In this document: positions 12,386 through 22,146 of the stretch, one piece after another
How positions within the stretch are numbered: the stretch's first letter is position 1
Layout of the letters: each line of letters starts with the position of its first letter
DNA from: Coleophoma eucalyptorum
Taxonomy: Eukaryota; Ascomycota; Leotiomycetes; Helotiales; Dermateaceae
Length of the DNA stretch: 64,000 nucleotides
Assembly: GCA_026120035.1 (NCBI GenBank)
Contig: JALRME010000011.1
Coordinates: 434,001-498,000, forward strand
Direction: 5' to 3'
Notes under the pieces: model-generated
The model's input: the letters and a program-made list of their open reading frames with translations, nothing else
The model's database searches: none
What the model was told of the DNA's origin: nothing
Made by a program: the position numbers and the translations under genes

Positions 12386-12588
12386 GCTTTGGCTTAGTAT
12401 GGGTGATGGAAAGATGAAGTTACGATGGGATCGGTGGGATGTCTACTCAGATTGTGGATATATTGGCTGCTCCATAAAAGTCCTTGCATGAACTGGCGTT
12501 GGTTAGCATATAGCGTTGATAAAATTACGTAATTGAAGCTGTCCTAAACATCCAGTTCACTTGCATTATTCTCTGGAACCTGTTTCTT

Positions 12589-12923
12589 ATGCCTCCGAAA
12601 CTGCCTTTACTTGACCATGTTGTGCCTTTAAGCGAGCAGCTTCCTGCCTGCTCTTGCATAAACGATGCCTACGAACCGTTCAAGAAACATGTAGATCACC
12701 TAGAGCTGCATTCAAGATGCAGGGTATTTACCACATTCTTTATATACTACATTTGGGCATATTTGCACCCCCCCCCCCCACTATATATTTTCTCGTCTAG
12801 GCAGCTTCATGGCAAGGAAAGAGGCCGTTCTCTGAAAGCGATATCCCGTCACATCTCAGAACTGCTACCGACGAGACTCTGCAAGATTTAGGAGATGGTC
12901 AAGTACATTACCAACAACGATAA
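12589..12923 (+). CDS. Candidate small two-exon hypothetical protein
   Basis: This is a weak candidate. An ATG frame at 12589-12723 (45 codons) meets a GTATTT donor. A pyrimidine-rich acceptor (TCGTCTAG, ending 12800) opens an in-frame exon 12801-12923, giving 85 residues. The proposed 77-nt intron contains a run of 12 C. I recognise no domain, signal peptide or membrane helix. It could equally be the 3' flank of the b561 gene. Confidence 0.18.
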
Positions 12924-14851
12924 GTCTATTCAAGCCATGCTATGGTGCATTTCTTTTGGGCTTGGGTGGGACCTTCTTAAGGTTAAATCATGATGAGAAC
13001 ATCTCGGGTTCTCTCAAGAACTGATATCTGGTTATCGAGCAGATGTTTATGTTGTTTGCTTTTTGCAGCCCGGGACCTGATCCGGCCCAGTCTTCCTACT
13101 GTCGTCCCCGAATTTTAGCTGTCATTTTCGTCTGCGAATTGCAATACGCAATCTGCAATTCAATGTTTTCTTGTTTTGGTGTACCTTGAATTCGTTTTCT
13201 CTGCCCTGTCTGGATGTATTGAAGGTACTACTATTATTATCTGCGGCACTGAGAAGTAGATTCCATGGCTCGTCTGAACACTCGTTTGCAACGTTGGGTT
13301 CTAGATAGATATGTTCCAATGCGTTACGAGAACCAGCCCTCCATTTGATGGCTAGCAGTCGAGATAGTTGCGAAATGAATGATTAGGTTGTAATTTACTT
13401 AGAAATGTTGTGCTTAAACCCGGAATCGACAAGCCTTGTCGTTGAGATGTGGTGACTGAGATTCCCGATTGCTCAATTGCTTAGTGTCAGGCAATGGTAG
13501 CTGGTGGTTTTCAGGGGATTATAAATGAGAAGGTGACCGAGGTGACTCATAAATATAATCAAGAGTAGACAAGAAAGTGCACAGTACTATGATATATCGA
13601 GTCATGCCGGTGACACGCAAAGTGTGGTTTTCTGACAATTTATCACTGACTACAGGTGACATAAGTAATATCAAGGCTCTGGAGCCTCGAAACACAGAAT
13701 TTTTGAAGGAGTAGCTGCATAGGGAGGTGTGCAATCATGTTGTGAAGGCCTTGATTTAAGTTGGAGGCTGCTCCTGCGACAGCTCTGATCCAGCATTATC
13801 TATTTCACCTCTAGAAGGTCATCTTGGGTTAATGTGTGAAATTGCTCTAACAAATTTTTGCTCGAACTGCGAGTGCGTGGTTATCTTGGTGACCTACAGA
13901 AAGAGTATAGTTATAAGTAACCAATAGAGCAAGGTTCACGTTATCGTGCACCGATCAACCCTCGGAATTTATAACCTGGGCTCTGATTCGACGAATATCA
14001 CTGCCAATGACTTCCCACATAAGAATGGAGAGGCTCAAAGCGTTGATGGCAATTCTCGAATGAGATTGCTTGTAGGCTTGGAGGATTCTAGTTGTACTTG
14101 CCGATCTTGGCTAGGTGCACGTTCGAGTTTGTTCATTCATTTATAAAAGAATAGACTTAAGGGCAATAACAAGGCTAGAATATTTAGGAGAGGAATACTT
14201 TTGGGAATGTTCATTCAGACAGCTTCTGCTCTTCTGAAGAATCACTGTTCTTATCTTTGACGGAATCACCATTGCCTTACCACATACAGTTAACGGTTAA
14301 CGGTTAAAAATATACGAAGTTGCTAGACTCCTTGAGGATAGATCTTGAGACAGTCGTTGGCATAATCATTCGGCATACATTTGAAGGTGTTCATGGCCGA
14401 GCTTGGATTCTGGATGGCTTGCATGTGCAGTTGGATATCGATGCTATGACAAAGATAAGGAATACTCCAGGCAATGGTTGAGATGAATGTCTTTTTGACA
14501 GACTCTACTTCTTCCATGAACATGACTTCATGAACAAATCCTTGGAGAATTCGTCTTTCTACATTCAGCAGTCATTGAGTTACTGGCTCGAATGCAGACC
14601 GAAGGATCGACTTTGCAACTGCTGCTCTGTTTGCGAGTCACGAGTATCTTCAATATCATCCTGCTCAAGGATCTCAGTGGTATGTTGCTGAATCAAGATT
14701 TCATTCAGGATATGGATGGTTCAGAGATCGCTTTCGTGTAGACAGTTCAATTGAGGTGTTCAATTGTAGCATTCGTAGCTCCTGATGTGACTATTTCCAT
14801 GCCATGTTAAACCCCAGACCCATACCCGGAAACAACAGACATAAGAATCGT
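12924..14851. other. Intergenic region, no supported gene
   Basis: I found no coding region on either strand; frames are short and without recognisable motifs. A small tandem of GTTAAC-G units lies at about 14289-14306. The right part is the 3' flank of the leftward L27 gene. Confidence 0.5.
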
Positions 14852-15494
14852 TCAAAATCCTGTAGAGAATATTAGCAAATTGATAAAATCGCCCACTCAG
14901 GTTTCAACATACTAAGAGGAGTGAAGAACCATCTGTTCTTTCCTGATGTGTATCTCTCCTCCAAAGTCTTCTTGATCGTCTTCTTGGCCTCCTCTCGCTG
15001 AGAAACCTCCTTGAAGGTATCAGCGGAAATAACACTCTTCAATCCCTCCAACTCGAGTGTGTAACGTGTTGGCATCAAGTGGTTGTAGTTGATGACCTTG
15101 ATGAATGGCTTGACCTTGCTGCGCTTGGTCTGCTTGGCCTTTGACATGCGGCGGGTGATTTGCGATGGGTAGCGCTCGATACCAGCAACCAAAGCGTGAG
15201 GGTATGGGTGGGACTTGTTTCCGCTGTCTTGAGGTTGGATGATCACGACCTGCAATTCCTCCGTCAGCATTTCCATCCCTGAATTCGTTTTCAATCCTTC
15301 TGCCAATTCGCACAGTCGCAATCGGTGTTCTCGTCGAATTCGCTGGGTGGTGGAGGTTAAAATACCTTCTTTCCTGCGTAACGTCCCCGGGTGATGATGG
15401 CGACACGGCCGACCTTAAGGACTGTATTTCAGAATGTCAGCCTCCCAGTCTAATCATTTCCCTTGAGTAGCCGTAGCTGGTACTCACACTTCAT
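14852..15494 (-). CDS. 60S ribosomal protein L27 (eL27)
   Basis: This is a component of the large cytosolic ribosomal subunit. Four exons (15494-15488, 15421-15366, 15249-14913, 14859-14852) join to 135 residues, the normal eL27 length. The first exon carries only ATG AAG T before a GTGAGT donor and the last only GATTTTGA after an ACAG acceptor. Joined, they give the expected start [20 protein letters not shown] and the expected end RWFFTPLRF. The middle exon has [18 protein letters not shown] and the basic block [16 protein letters not shown]. Introns are 66, 116 and 53 nt. If the terminal micro-exon is missed, translation reads a false tail. The identity is secure from the full-length match to the family pattern. 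Confidence 0.96.
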
Positions 15495-16273
15495 CTTGTC
15501 GGAGGTTGGTTGTCGAATTCGTTGGTCCTGAGTTGAAATTCAAGTCGCGAATATTTTCTTGTGTGCTGGAGGGTTTCGCTTGTCGATTTCGGCCTAGTGG
15601 ATCTGGTCGATTTCCCCATTATGCACGTGATACAAGTTAGAGAAAATTGGCACGCAAAATTTCCAAAGCCGGAAGTTAAAGGCACATGCTGACTAAGATC
15701 GGATCTGCCAAGGGAGCAGAGCGCCCGGGTCCGGGTTTCTTTACTAGATATTCAAACTTGTTTACCAGAACCATATGACACATTGACATTGATGCGAGGA
15801 TGTCAAGTCACTTGTTGAACCTGCCCAAGAATACATCTTGAAACAGTCTTCAGAATTGAATTTAGCAAATTTTCTAGATCTTCGTTACTTTAACACCGGG
15901 GACATTCAACCCCTCAAGTGAGCAGGGTTTAGCATATGTAATGTTCATTGGGAATCACTCGATCCGCAGGAGGACAAGAAGCTTGTCGTCACAAAATCTC
16001 CCTTGGTTGATTTTGTATTGGTAGCTTTGATCTGTGGCAGCAGCTTTGGTTGGTAGTATAGCTGTTTTCGAGCAGAATCACATAACAAAAATTAATATGC
16101 ATTGCTTGCGATCCTTTTGTCTTCTGATCATTATGTAAGAAGCATATTCAATCTCCTTAGCTATTGTACATCTGTTTGATTCAATGACCTGAGCCACTAG
16201 CCAATTTGTATTCTGCTCATCAGAGAGCTCGCAAGAGTGGTATATATTGCATATGTTACAGCGTAAAAAATCT
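15495..16273. other. Intergenic region between L27 and mitochondrial SerRS
   Basis: No gene is seen. The left part is the L27 promoter and untranslated leader; the right part is the 3' flank of the leftward seryl-tRNA synthetase gene. Confidence 0.5.
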
Positions 16274-17809
16274 CTACAGAGTCTTCTCCTTCTTCGTAAT
16301 AACCTTCTTCCCGCCCATCCATGGCCACAAAACCTCAGGGATCTTAACCTCCTGGGTTTTCTCATCCCAGCCATTCTCCAAGATCGCAGCCAAAACTCTA
16401 GGAACTGCCATAGCAGTCCCATTCACCGTGAATGGATACCCAAGTGTACCATCCTTACTACGGAGTCTAGTTGCGAGTCTTCTGGTCTGATAATCTGTAC
16501 ATATACTAGCCGAAGTGACTTCCCCATAGCCACCATCCTTGTCCTGTCGAGAGGGAAAGAAGGCTTCGATGTCTCGTTTGCGGGTTGCGGACGCACCTAA
16601 GTCAGTGCTCGGCATCTCGAGAATGCGACAGTGGAGTCCAAGGGATTTGAGGATGGTTGTTTGGATAGAGAGCATTTCATCGAAGAGTGCCGTTGCCGCA
16701 CCTTTCTCCGGTAATGACCATCCGAACATCTCTACCTTTGTAAACTCATGCACTCGATATAAGCCTTTGGTATCGACACCTCGAGCACCAGCCTCAGCTC
16801 GATACGCACGCGAGACTCCAACAACCTTCATAGGGAACTTCGACTCGTCAAATGTGATCTTTGCCTTCATTCCTGCCAGTGCAATCTCTGCCGTGCCGAC
16901 CAAACTCATTTGTGGCTTTCGGTCGACATCCTCTGCAGCTTGCGCGATATTGTAGATTTGAGTCTCCCCGTTCTGGTCTCGAGGTTGGAAGCCGCAGGCT
17001 GCTGCAACGAACCCATATACCATAGTAGGCGGGCTGACGATAGTCCAGCCATGTTCCATAGCAGTCTTGAGAGCATACTGAATTAGCGCCTGCTCCAATT
17101 GTGCCGCCTCATTTAGTAGGAAATACCACCCCCAACCTGACGTTGTTGCTGAGCCTGCAAAATCAAGGAGCGACAAGTCTTTGCCAATATCTGTGTGTGA
17201 GCGCCATGTTCGATTGGGGTCCAGTATATTTGGATGCTCGTTTATCGTGTCAACAAGAGTTGGTGTATGACCTCGAGGTGTCTCGGCGCTGGTAGAATTT
17301 GGTATCGCAGCAGCCATTTCTACGATCTCATTCATAGCAGCATCTTCCTTGGCTTGAATCAAAGATAGCTTCTCCTTCAGAACTCGTGCTATCTCCATAA
17401 TCTCCTTCTGATTGAACTTATCATACCGTATGCCGTCCCTATTCACCATGAATTTAGATGGCTTGTCTTCCTCTGGTGTATGCGCATGATTCTTCTTCAG
17501 ATTTGCTTCCACCTTCTTGATATCCTGCCTCAGTGGTAGCGCATCCTTCTGCCAACCTTGTATTTTCTCGTGGAGTTCCAAAATTCGTTCTGGGTAGGTT
17601 GCCTGCACATTGTAATTCCTGTCAAAACAATTCTGCTTAATAGCATTAGCATCGGCCCGGATCCGTTTTATGTCGATGTTTGTCTTCGGGCCAATTGCCT
17701 CGTTTGACTTCTTAAAAAGTACTGGAGATGCATGATATCTTCGTGTAGGATAACTTATCGTTCGCAATCGACATCTTAAACATTTAAAGGAGCGTTGTGA
17801 ACTGGACAT
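16274..17809 (-). CDS. Seryl-tRNA synthetase, mitochondrial
   Basis: This class II synthetase attaches serine to tRNA-Ser. It is a single exon of 511 residues. The first 40 residues are rich in Arg and Ser with no acidic residue (CLRCRLRTISYPTRRYHASP), typical of a mitochondrial targeting peptide. The N-terminal coiled-coil tRNA-binding arm covers about residues 45-170. Class II motif 2 appears as RAEAGARGVDTKGLYRVHEF followed by TKVEMF. Motif 3 appears as GYPFTVNGTAMAVPRVLAAI followed by LENGW. A serine-specific region (QTRRLATRLR) lies between them. The yeast counterpart is DIA4. The start is the first ATG and gives the targeting peptide. The leftward neighbour L27 also acts in translation, but there is no operon logic here. 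Confidence 0.95.
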   Translation of the reverse strand: MSSSQRSFKCLRCRLRTISYPTRRYHASPVLFKKSNEAIGPKTNIDIKRIRADANAIKQNCFDRNYNVQATYPERILELHEKIQGWQKDALPLRQDIKKVEANLKKNHAHTPEEDKPSKFMVNRDGIRYDKFNQKEIMEIARVLKEKLSLIQAKEDAAMNEIVEMAAAIPNSTSAETPRGHTPTLVDTINEHPNILDPNRTWRSHTDIGKDLSLLDFAGSATTSGWGWYFLLNEAAQLEQALIQYALKTAMEHGWTIVSPPTMVYGFVAAACGFQPRDQNGETQIYNIAQAAEDVDRKPQMSLVGTAEIALAGMKAKITFDESKFPMKVVGVSRAYRAEAGARGVDTKGLYRVHEFTKVEMFGWSLPEKGAATALFDEMLSIQTTILKSLGLHCRILEMPSTDLGASATRKRDIEAFFPSRQDKDGGYGEVTSASICTDYQTRRLATRLRSKDGTLGYPFTVNGTAMAVPRVLAAILENGWDEKTQEVKIPEVLWPWMGGKKVITKKEKTL

Positions 17810-18124
17810 TTTGCTTCAATGTTGTTGCTTGATGACTTTCTGAAGCTTCATTCTCGAGAGACGCGACAACACGTGAGAGCACGGTTCAATTTTAATCCGT
17901 ATAGCTCTTTCAGTTTCGTGAACTCAACCATCATCTGGAGACATGCATACCATAAAGAGTAAGTATAACTTACGCAGCAGAAAGACTACTGATTGTATCT
18001 TTCGATAACTTAGATGATCATTGAATAATTTTGGACATGCCTCTACACTTCCATATGTCATTGTTGTCAGAGCTGAGTGTCTGCTTATGTACAAAGTTGA
18101 GCATGATTTATAGTATTCTGAATT
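17810..18124. other. Intergenic region between SerRS and bicupin
   Basis: About 315 bp holding the SerRS promoter and the 3' flank of the leftward bicupin gene. I see no gene. Confidence 0.5.
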
Positions 18125-19281
18125 CTAGATAACAATGAACTTCAACTCCTCAGCCAAGTCCTTCAATTTACTCGTGTCAGAAGCCTTTCCCTCCTCGATG
18201 CTTGGCACAGCAACTCCTTCATACTTCGTACCCGTTGTGGTGAAAATCTCACCAACACCACCACCATTCGCGAACACATACACTCTAGCCCAAGGGCTCT
18301 CAACCTCAAGACTCCATTTTGAACCGGCGGGGACGAATGAAGTCTCACTGGCTGTGGTCTTTACCTCACTTCCATCGACGGTCAGCTTAAGAACACCTTC
18401 AACGGTGAATATGGCATGATGTGTCTCAGCGAACTCCACGGTCAATGCTTTCCTGTCGCCATTGAACTTGCTGCCTTGTAGCTCATATATACTGAACCTT
18501 CCATCAGTCTCTTTTCTGGTGGCCATTGGTCTAACAACAGTGTTTCCAACAATATACTTGTCACCAGCACCATCCTTGAGGTAGTAACCGCCATTTTCGC
18601 ATACACCGGGTAACTTATTCTCGCTTCCATCCCAAGGTTGAGGGTCGAATTGTGCCTTCTCGCGAACGGGAATCATGTCGAACTTCTCGGTCGCCGCCAT
18701 GAGTTTAGGGATGAGGACTTCGAATGGGTTGCGTTTGTCATTTGTGGGGAAGAGAGGACCACTGTATGGTTCACCAATAAAGCGGAAGAACTCCTCCCAT
18801 CCTCCAGGAATAATAAGACCGATGAATTCGGCATGTGCAGCATCAACCTGGTACTGATGGACCGTTCCCTGTTGTTGCATTAGTATTTGAGAATGCCTAG
18901 GATTTGTACTACTTACTGGTGGGACACTTGCGAAATCACCTGGATATAGTGATCGTGCTTTGTCATTTGCCCAAACGTTGATCTTTCCCTTCAAACATAA
19001 AAATACATCATGCGCTTCTTTGTGGAAATGGAATCCTATCGGCTGCGTTCCTCATGATTAGCTTCACTTTCTCATTTGCCCCCTGGTCTGGAGTCAATTA
19101 CCTTGTCGAAGGTTCCCCCCGTTCCAACGACTGCCATTGCATTGTCTGTCTCTTTACCAGAGACAAGCAGTCGCATAGTCGAATTTGAGGTTGGAATGGT
19201 CCATAATTCACCAGAATAACAAGGGATCACATAGGCCTGGCCAGTTTTCCCAGGAGGAGTGGAAAGAGTTTCAATAGGCAT
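18125..19281 (-). CDS. Quercetin 2,3-dioxygenase-like bicupin
   Basis: Three exons (19281-19102, 19042-18917, 18868-18125) with introns of 59 and 48 nt join to 349 residues, the usual length of fungal quercetinase-like bicupins. Splicing yields FDKPIGFHFHKEAHDVFLCL and ASVPPGTVHQYQVD. Two cupin barrels are visible. Cupin one has the metal-binding histidine pair HFH, but the residue expected to be the Glu ligand is Asp (AHDVF), with a Glu two residues after the pair. The later ligand region reads PGTVHQYQ. Cupin two (FAETHHAIFTVEG) lacks the standard HxH, as in fungal enzymes where only the first barrel holds metal. Quercetinases open the flavonol ring with loss of CO; the substrate here is inferred, not shown. 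There is no clear secretion signal. The gene is divergent from a hydrolase gene. Confidence 0.8.
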
Positions 19282-19929
19282 ATTGACAATAAGTGTCGGC
19301 TGAGTAAAAGGGGTATCTTTGTAGAGAGATCAGACTGGCGACAGAGCAAGAAAGTAGCACGTAAAAATAAAGGAACAGTAGAACACAAATTTGGCACCCA
19401 AGCTTGCGAGTTCCTGGCCTTCTATTATGTAGAATCTCTGGTCCGAAGTGGACATCTTCGACGGTGGAATGGCGGAGTGAAGCCGAACCTCGCGGGGATG
19501 TATTAGCAGGCCATCCACAAACAAAGACGGGGTTCACCCCACCATGCGGGGTATGGAAGTGGACGGCCACATAAAGCTCGAGAGAAGAAAGTCCGAGCCG
19601 GGCTTCTTGGCCTGCTTTGGAACGCCAGATGCATGAATCCCCCGGTGATGCACTCGCAATGAAGTCCGAAGCGCGAGATTGCTCGTTGCTGCTGGACAGC
19701 AAACTGCTGACGAGGCTTGAGGGAGTTCGGCTCCACATCCTCAATCCACCATCCACTCCACTTTGGAAGACCTCCAATTCGGACTCTCCGCAACACTTCC
19801 ACCACACTTCACGGACTGCCATTGAGCCTTCCCACATCATTCCGCTTATTTTATTTTGGTTTCGGTTTGCCATACTTCGTCTCGTTGCCATATCCTTTGC
19901 CTTCCTGACTTTCGTGAATTGTACAAACA
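19282..19929. promoter_or_regulatory. Shared intergenic promoter of bicupin and hydrolase genes
   Basis: This 648-bp gap separates two divergent start codons and must hold both promoters. Frames on the minus strand here are long but show no domain and run into the leader of the bicupin gene. I see no obvious regulator palindrome. Confidence 0.5.
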
Positions 19930-20892
19930 ATGGAAGCAACTCGCCAACTTCAGGAGTCGACTGGTCCAGCAATCCAGAAGATCTTGTTCCCGTGTATGAA
20001 GATATGGGGGCCGTTATTGCTTAAGAACAAAGATGCCATACTCAGCATTCCCAAAACAACGGAGACTTATGGCTCGCATCCAAGGCAGAGATTAGATATC
20101 TACCTGCCACCATCGTCACCCGAAACGGCCCCCATCTTGATCTTTGCGTATGGGGGCGGCTTAATTGGAGGTGACAAGATTGTGCCAGATATGATGATCC
20201 CCGAAGGCCTGATGTATCATAACCTCGGTACCTTCTTTGCCAACAGAGGCTTCAGGACGATAATTCCGGACTACAGAAGAGTGAACTCTTCACGTGGAGG
20301 TGAAGATGCGGTTTACCCATCCGGAGGCGAGGACATCTCGCTTGTGTTGAAGTGGCTCGAGAAGTATGTCGGAGGAAGCAAGACGGATCTGTTCTTGATG
20401 GGGAATTCGGCCGGTGGTTTACACATCTTGACGTTTCTACTTGAGCCGCTTTTCTTTGCGCAGAGGAAGTCGTTGGTAGATGGGACGAAGGGATTAGCAC
20501 TAAAAGGCTTCATCGACCTTTCCGTCCCACATCACTTCAAATCCGCAGATTCCAGCCGCCTGGACATCAACGAGCGATACTTTGGTCTGATGGCTGAGGT
20601 ACGTTGTCCCTATGGCCTTCTCAAGACTGCTATAGAATCTGGAAAATCGAGAATCGAGACCGCTGTGCCTAAGACCTTGGTTCTGCTGGATGAGTTTGAT
20701 CCTGAGGATGAGATTTCCGAGACGGTCAATGATTTTGTGGGGCTTTGGAAGAAGGGCTGGGGTGAGGAGGGTTTGAGTTTTGAGGTTATCCAGGGCCATA
20801 ACCACATCAGTCCGCCGGCGGCATTGATGAGTGGGGAGGGTGAGCAGTGGGGAGAAGATGCTGTTGAATGGATGAGGTGTGTGAGTGCATAG
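19930..20892 (+). CDS. Alpha/beta-hydrolase (esterase/lipase-like)
   Basis: Single exon, 320 residues, no signal peptide, probably cytosolic. The fold is that of the hormone-sensitive lipase-like alpha/beta-hydrolases. The oxyanion-hole strand reads FAYGGGLIGGD, with Tyr in place of the usual His of HGGG. The nucleophile elbow is GNSAGG. An acidic candidate sits in LLDEFDPEDE, and the catalytic His in GHNHISP. The substrate is unknown. Because it is divergent from a quercetinase-like gene, hydrolysis of the depside released by flavonol cleavage is a reasonable guess, but only a guess. Confidence 0.85.
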   Translation: MEATRQLQESTGPAIQKILFPCMKIWGPLLLKNKDAILSIPKTTETYGSHPRQRLDIYLPPSSPETAPILIFAYGGGLIGGDKIVPDMMIPEGLMYHNLGTFFANRGFRTIIPDYRRVNSSRGGEDAVYPSGGEDISLVLKWLEKYVGGSKTDLFLMGNSAGGLHILTFLLEPLFFAQRKSLVDGTKGLALKGFIDLSVPHHFKSADSSRLDINERYFGLMAEVRCPYGLLKTAIESGKSRIETAVPKTLVLLDEFDPEDEISETVNDFVGLWKKGWGEEGLSFEVIQGHNHISPPAALMSGEGEQWGEDAVEWMRCVSA

Positions 20893-21599
20893 AGAGATGT
20901 AGAGACTAGAAGGGTACTTTTGGTCCAAATACTAGTAACCAATAAGCTCCACAAGCCGACCAACTCCGGGTCGAGTCCTGGACGGAGTAAATATGATTCA
21001 ATGGGAGAAGTATATTATAGCTATTTCAATTCGTTTCCTCACTTCCTGTGTGTTTATCCTCATCATTGTTCTATGTCATCTAAGATATGATAGCAGATAT
21101 GTTTGTCCGACATAAAATCAAATTCACTTTCCGATAGTATACTTGGTTGCTAGAATACCCTTTGGATCTTTTCCTTTCTTTTCAAAACATTTACTCGTAT
21201 TAAAGGTACAAAAGTGAAATATTAGGCTGTTACCCCCCCCTCCCCCTTTTACCTTTAAAAGAAACATATTTAGCGAACCGAAGCGGGCACTTAGCTAGGC
21301 GATCTAGCCTAGCGAACAGAACATAGAGATTTCAAGGCCAACAACAACAGAAAAGGTCTCTTGAACCGATTGTACATACCTCTACGTTAGAAATAGATTA
21401 TAATCCAATAGTTATTATTTAGAATATACCATTTAAAGTCTACAAAATATGATCACAGGAAAGGGGGAATTGTAGCGTTTGTCGCTAAGTAGCCGACAGT
21501 CACACTAGATAGAAAACACAAGGGGGGGAAAAGGTAATTCCCAACACAATCATTCTGAACAAAAAAAAGAGAAAAAAAGAAATTGAAGAATCGTTATGA
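20893..21599. other. Intergenic region with a short palindrome
   Basis: No gene is seen. A perfect 7-bp inverted repeat (GCTAGGC / GCCTAGC, 6-nt loop) lies at 21294-21313. C-rich and G-rich runs lie near 21233 and 21525. A 17-bp block at 21198-21214 is repeated exactly at 11411-11427. This may be eroded mobile DNA, but no element can be delimited. Confidence 0.4.
21561..21578 (-). terminator. RNA polymerase III terminator for tRNA-Asn
   Basis: Read on the minus strand, T7 (21578-21572) and T8 (21568-21561) follow the tRNA 3' end by about 21 nt. A T-run is the expected Pol III stop signal. Confidence 0.75.
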
Positions 21600-21737
21600 C
21601 TCCTCCGGGTGGGCTCGAACCACCAACCTCTCGATTGCATGTGTAATAACAGTCGAACTGTAATGAATTAGAATGTGATATTCAGTTGCTGAATGATGAT
21701 GAGTGCTTACCGCGCTAGCCAATTGCGCCACGGAGGA
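21600..21737 (-). tRNA. tRNA-Asn(GUU) with a canonical intron and a second insertion
   Basis: The cloverleaf is read on the minus strand. Acceptor stem TCCTCCG/CGGAGGA is fully paired, with discriminator G as usual for tRNA-Asn. The D stem is GCGC/GCGC, the T stem GGTGG/CCACC, and the T loop TTCGAGC. The anticodon arm TTCGA/TCGAG encloses C-T-GTT-A-A, with anticodon GTT at 21650-21648. An 11-nt intron (21646-21636) sits at the canonical 37/38 site; its third-last base is G and can pair with C32, the expected anticodon-intron pair. A second insertion of 53 nt (21710-21658) separates position 26 from 27. With both removed the tRNA is 74 nt. The A box (TGGCGCAATTGG) and B box (GGTTCGAGCCC) are intact, and the insertion lies between them. 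Confidence 0.93.
21658..21710 (-). other. 53-nt spliceosomal-intron-like insertion inside tRNA-Asn
   Basis: The insert starts GTAAGC, ends TTACAG and contains CTAAT about 10 nt before the end. Those are the donor, acceptor and branch-site forms seen in this window's protein-gene introns, and 53 nt is a typical length. It also holds a perfect hairpin ATTCAG-CAA-CTGAAT (21694-21680). The position between bases 26 and 27 is not the canonical nuclear tRNA intron site. The boundary can slide by one G. Whether the spliceosome, the tRNA endonuclease or neither removes it is unknown. Confidence 0.75.
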
Positions 21738-22146
21738 TATGGATTTCTCCTGTTGTTGTTTGAACTTGCTTATACTACATTATGAAGGGATTTCATAAAT
21801 GCTCTCTTGAGCTGTGCTACCTATTCACTTAAGATTATAAGACATGCTTATATCCTCAAGATCCCTCCCCCACAATCTTCTAGTCAGAGTATTTCTCGCA
21901 TATTGTAAAGTAAAATACTGCTATCTCCTTGTTTAGCTTCATTATGAAGTCTTAAATCACTCACATTTTCACGAACAGACAAACAGAAAGGCGCGTTAAT
22001 ATTATGTTTACATTGATTACTATCCTACACAAGAAAACAGAATATATACAGAACCGTAAGTCGCTCCCTTATTCCCTTAAAAGATTCATTGTACCCATTG
22101 ATGGCTTTCAGAAGCCCAGCAGCAAAATTGTTCTCCAGCTCATTTC
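21738..22146. other. Intergenic region, AT-rich
   Basis: About 400 bp between the tRNA gene and the 3' end of the leftward membrane-protein gene. I see no gene. Confidence 0.5.

Noticed and set aside
15020..15406. 128-codon minus-strand frame across L27
   Set aside because: It is a shadow in another frame of the L27 exons and intron.
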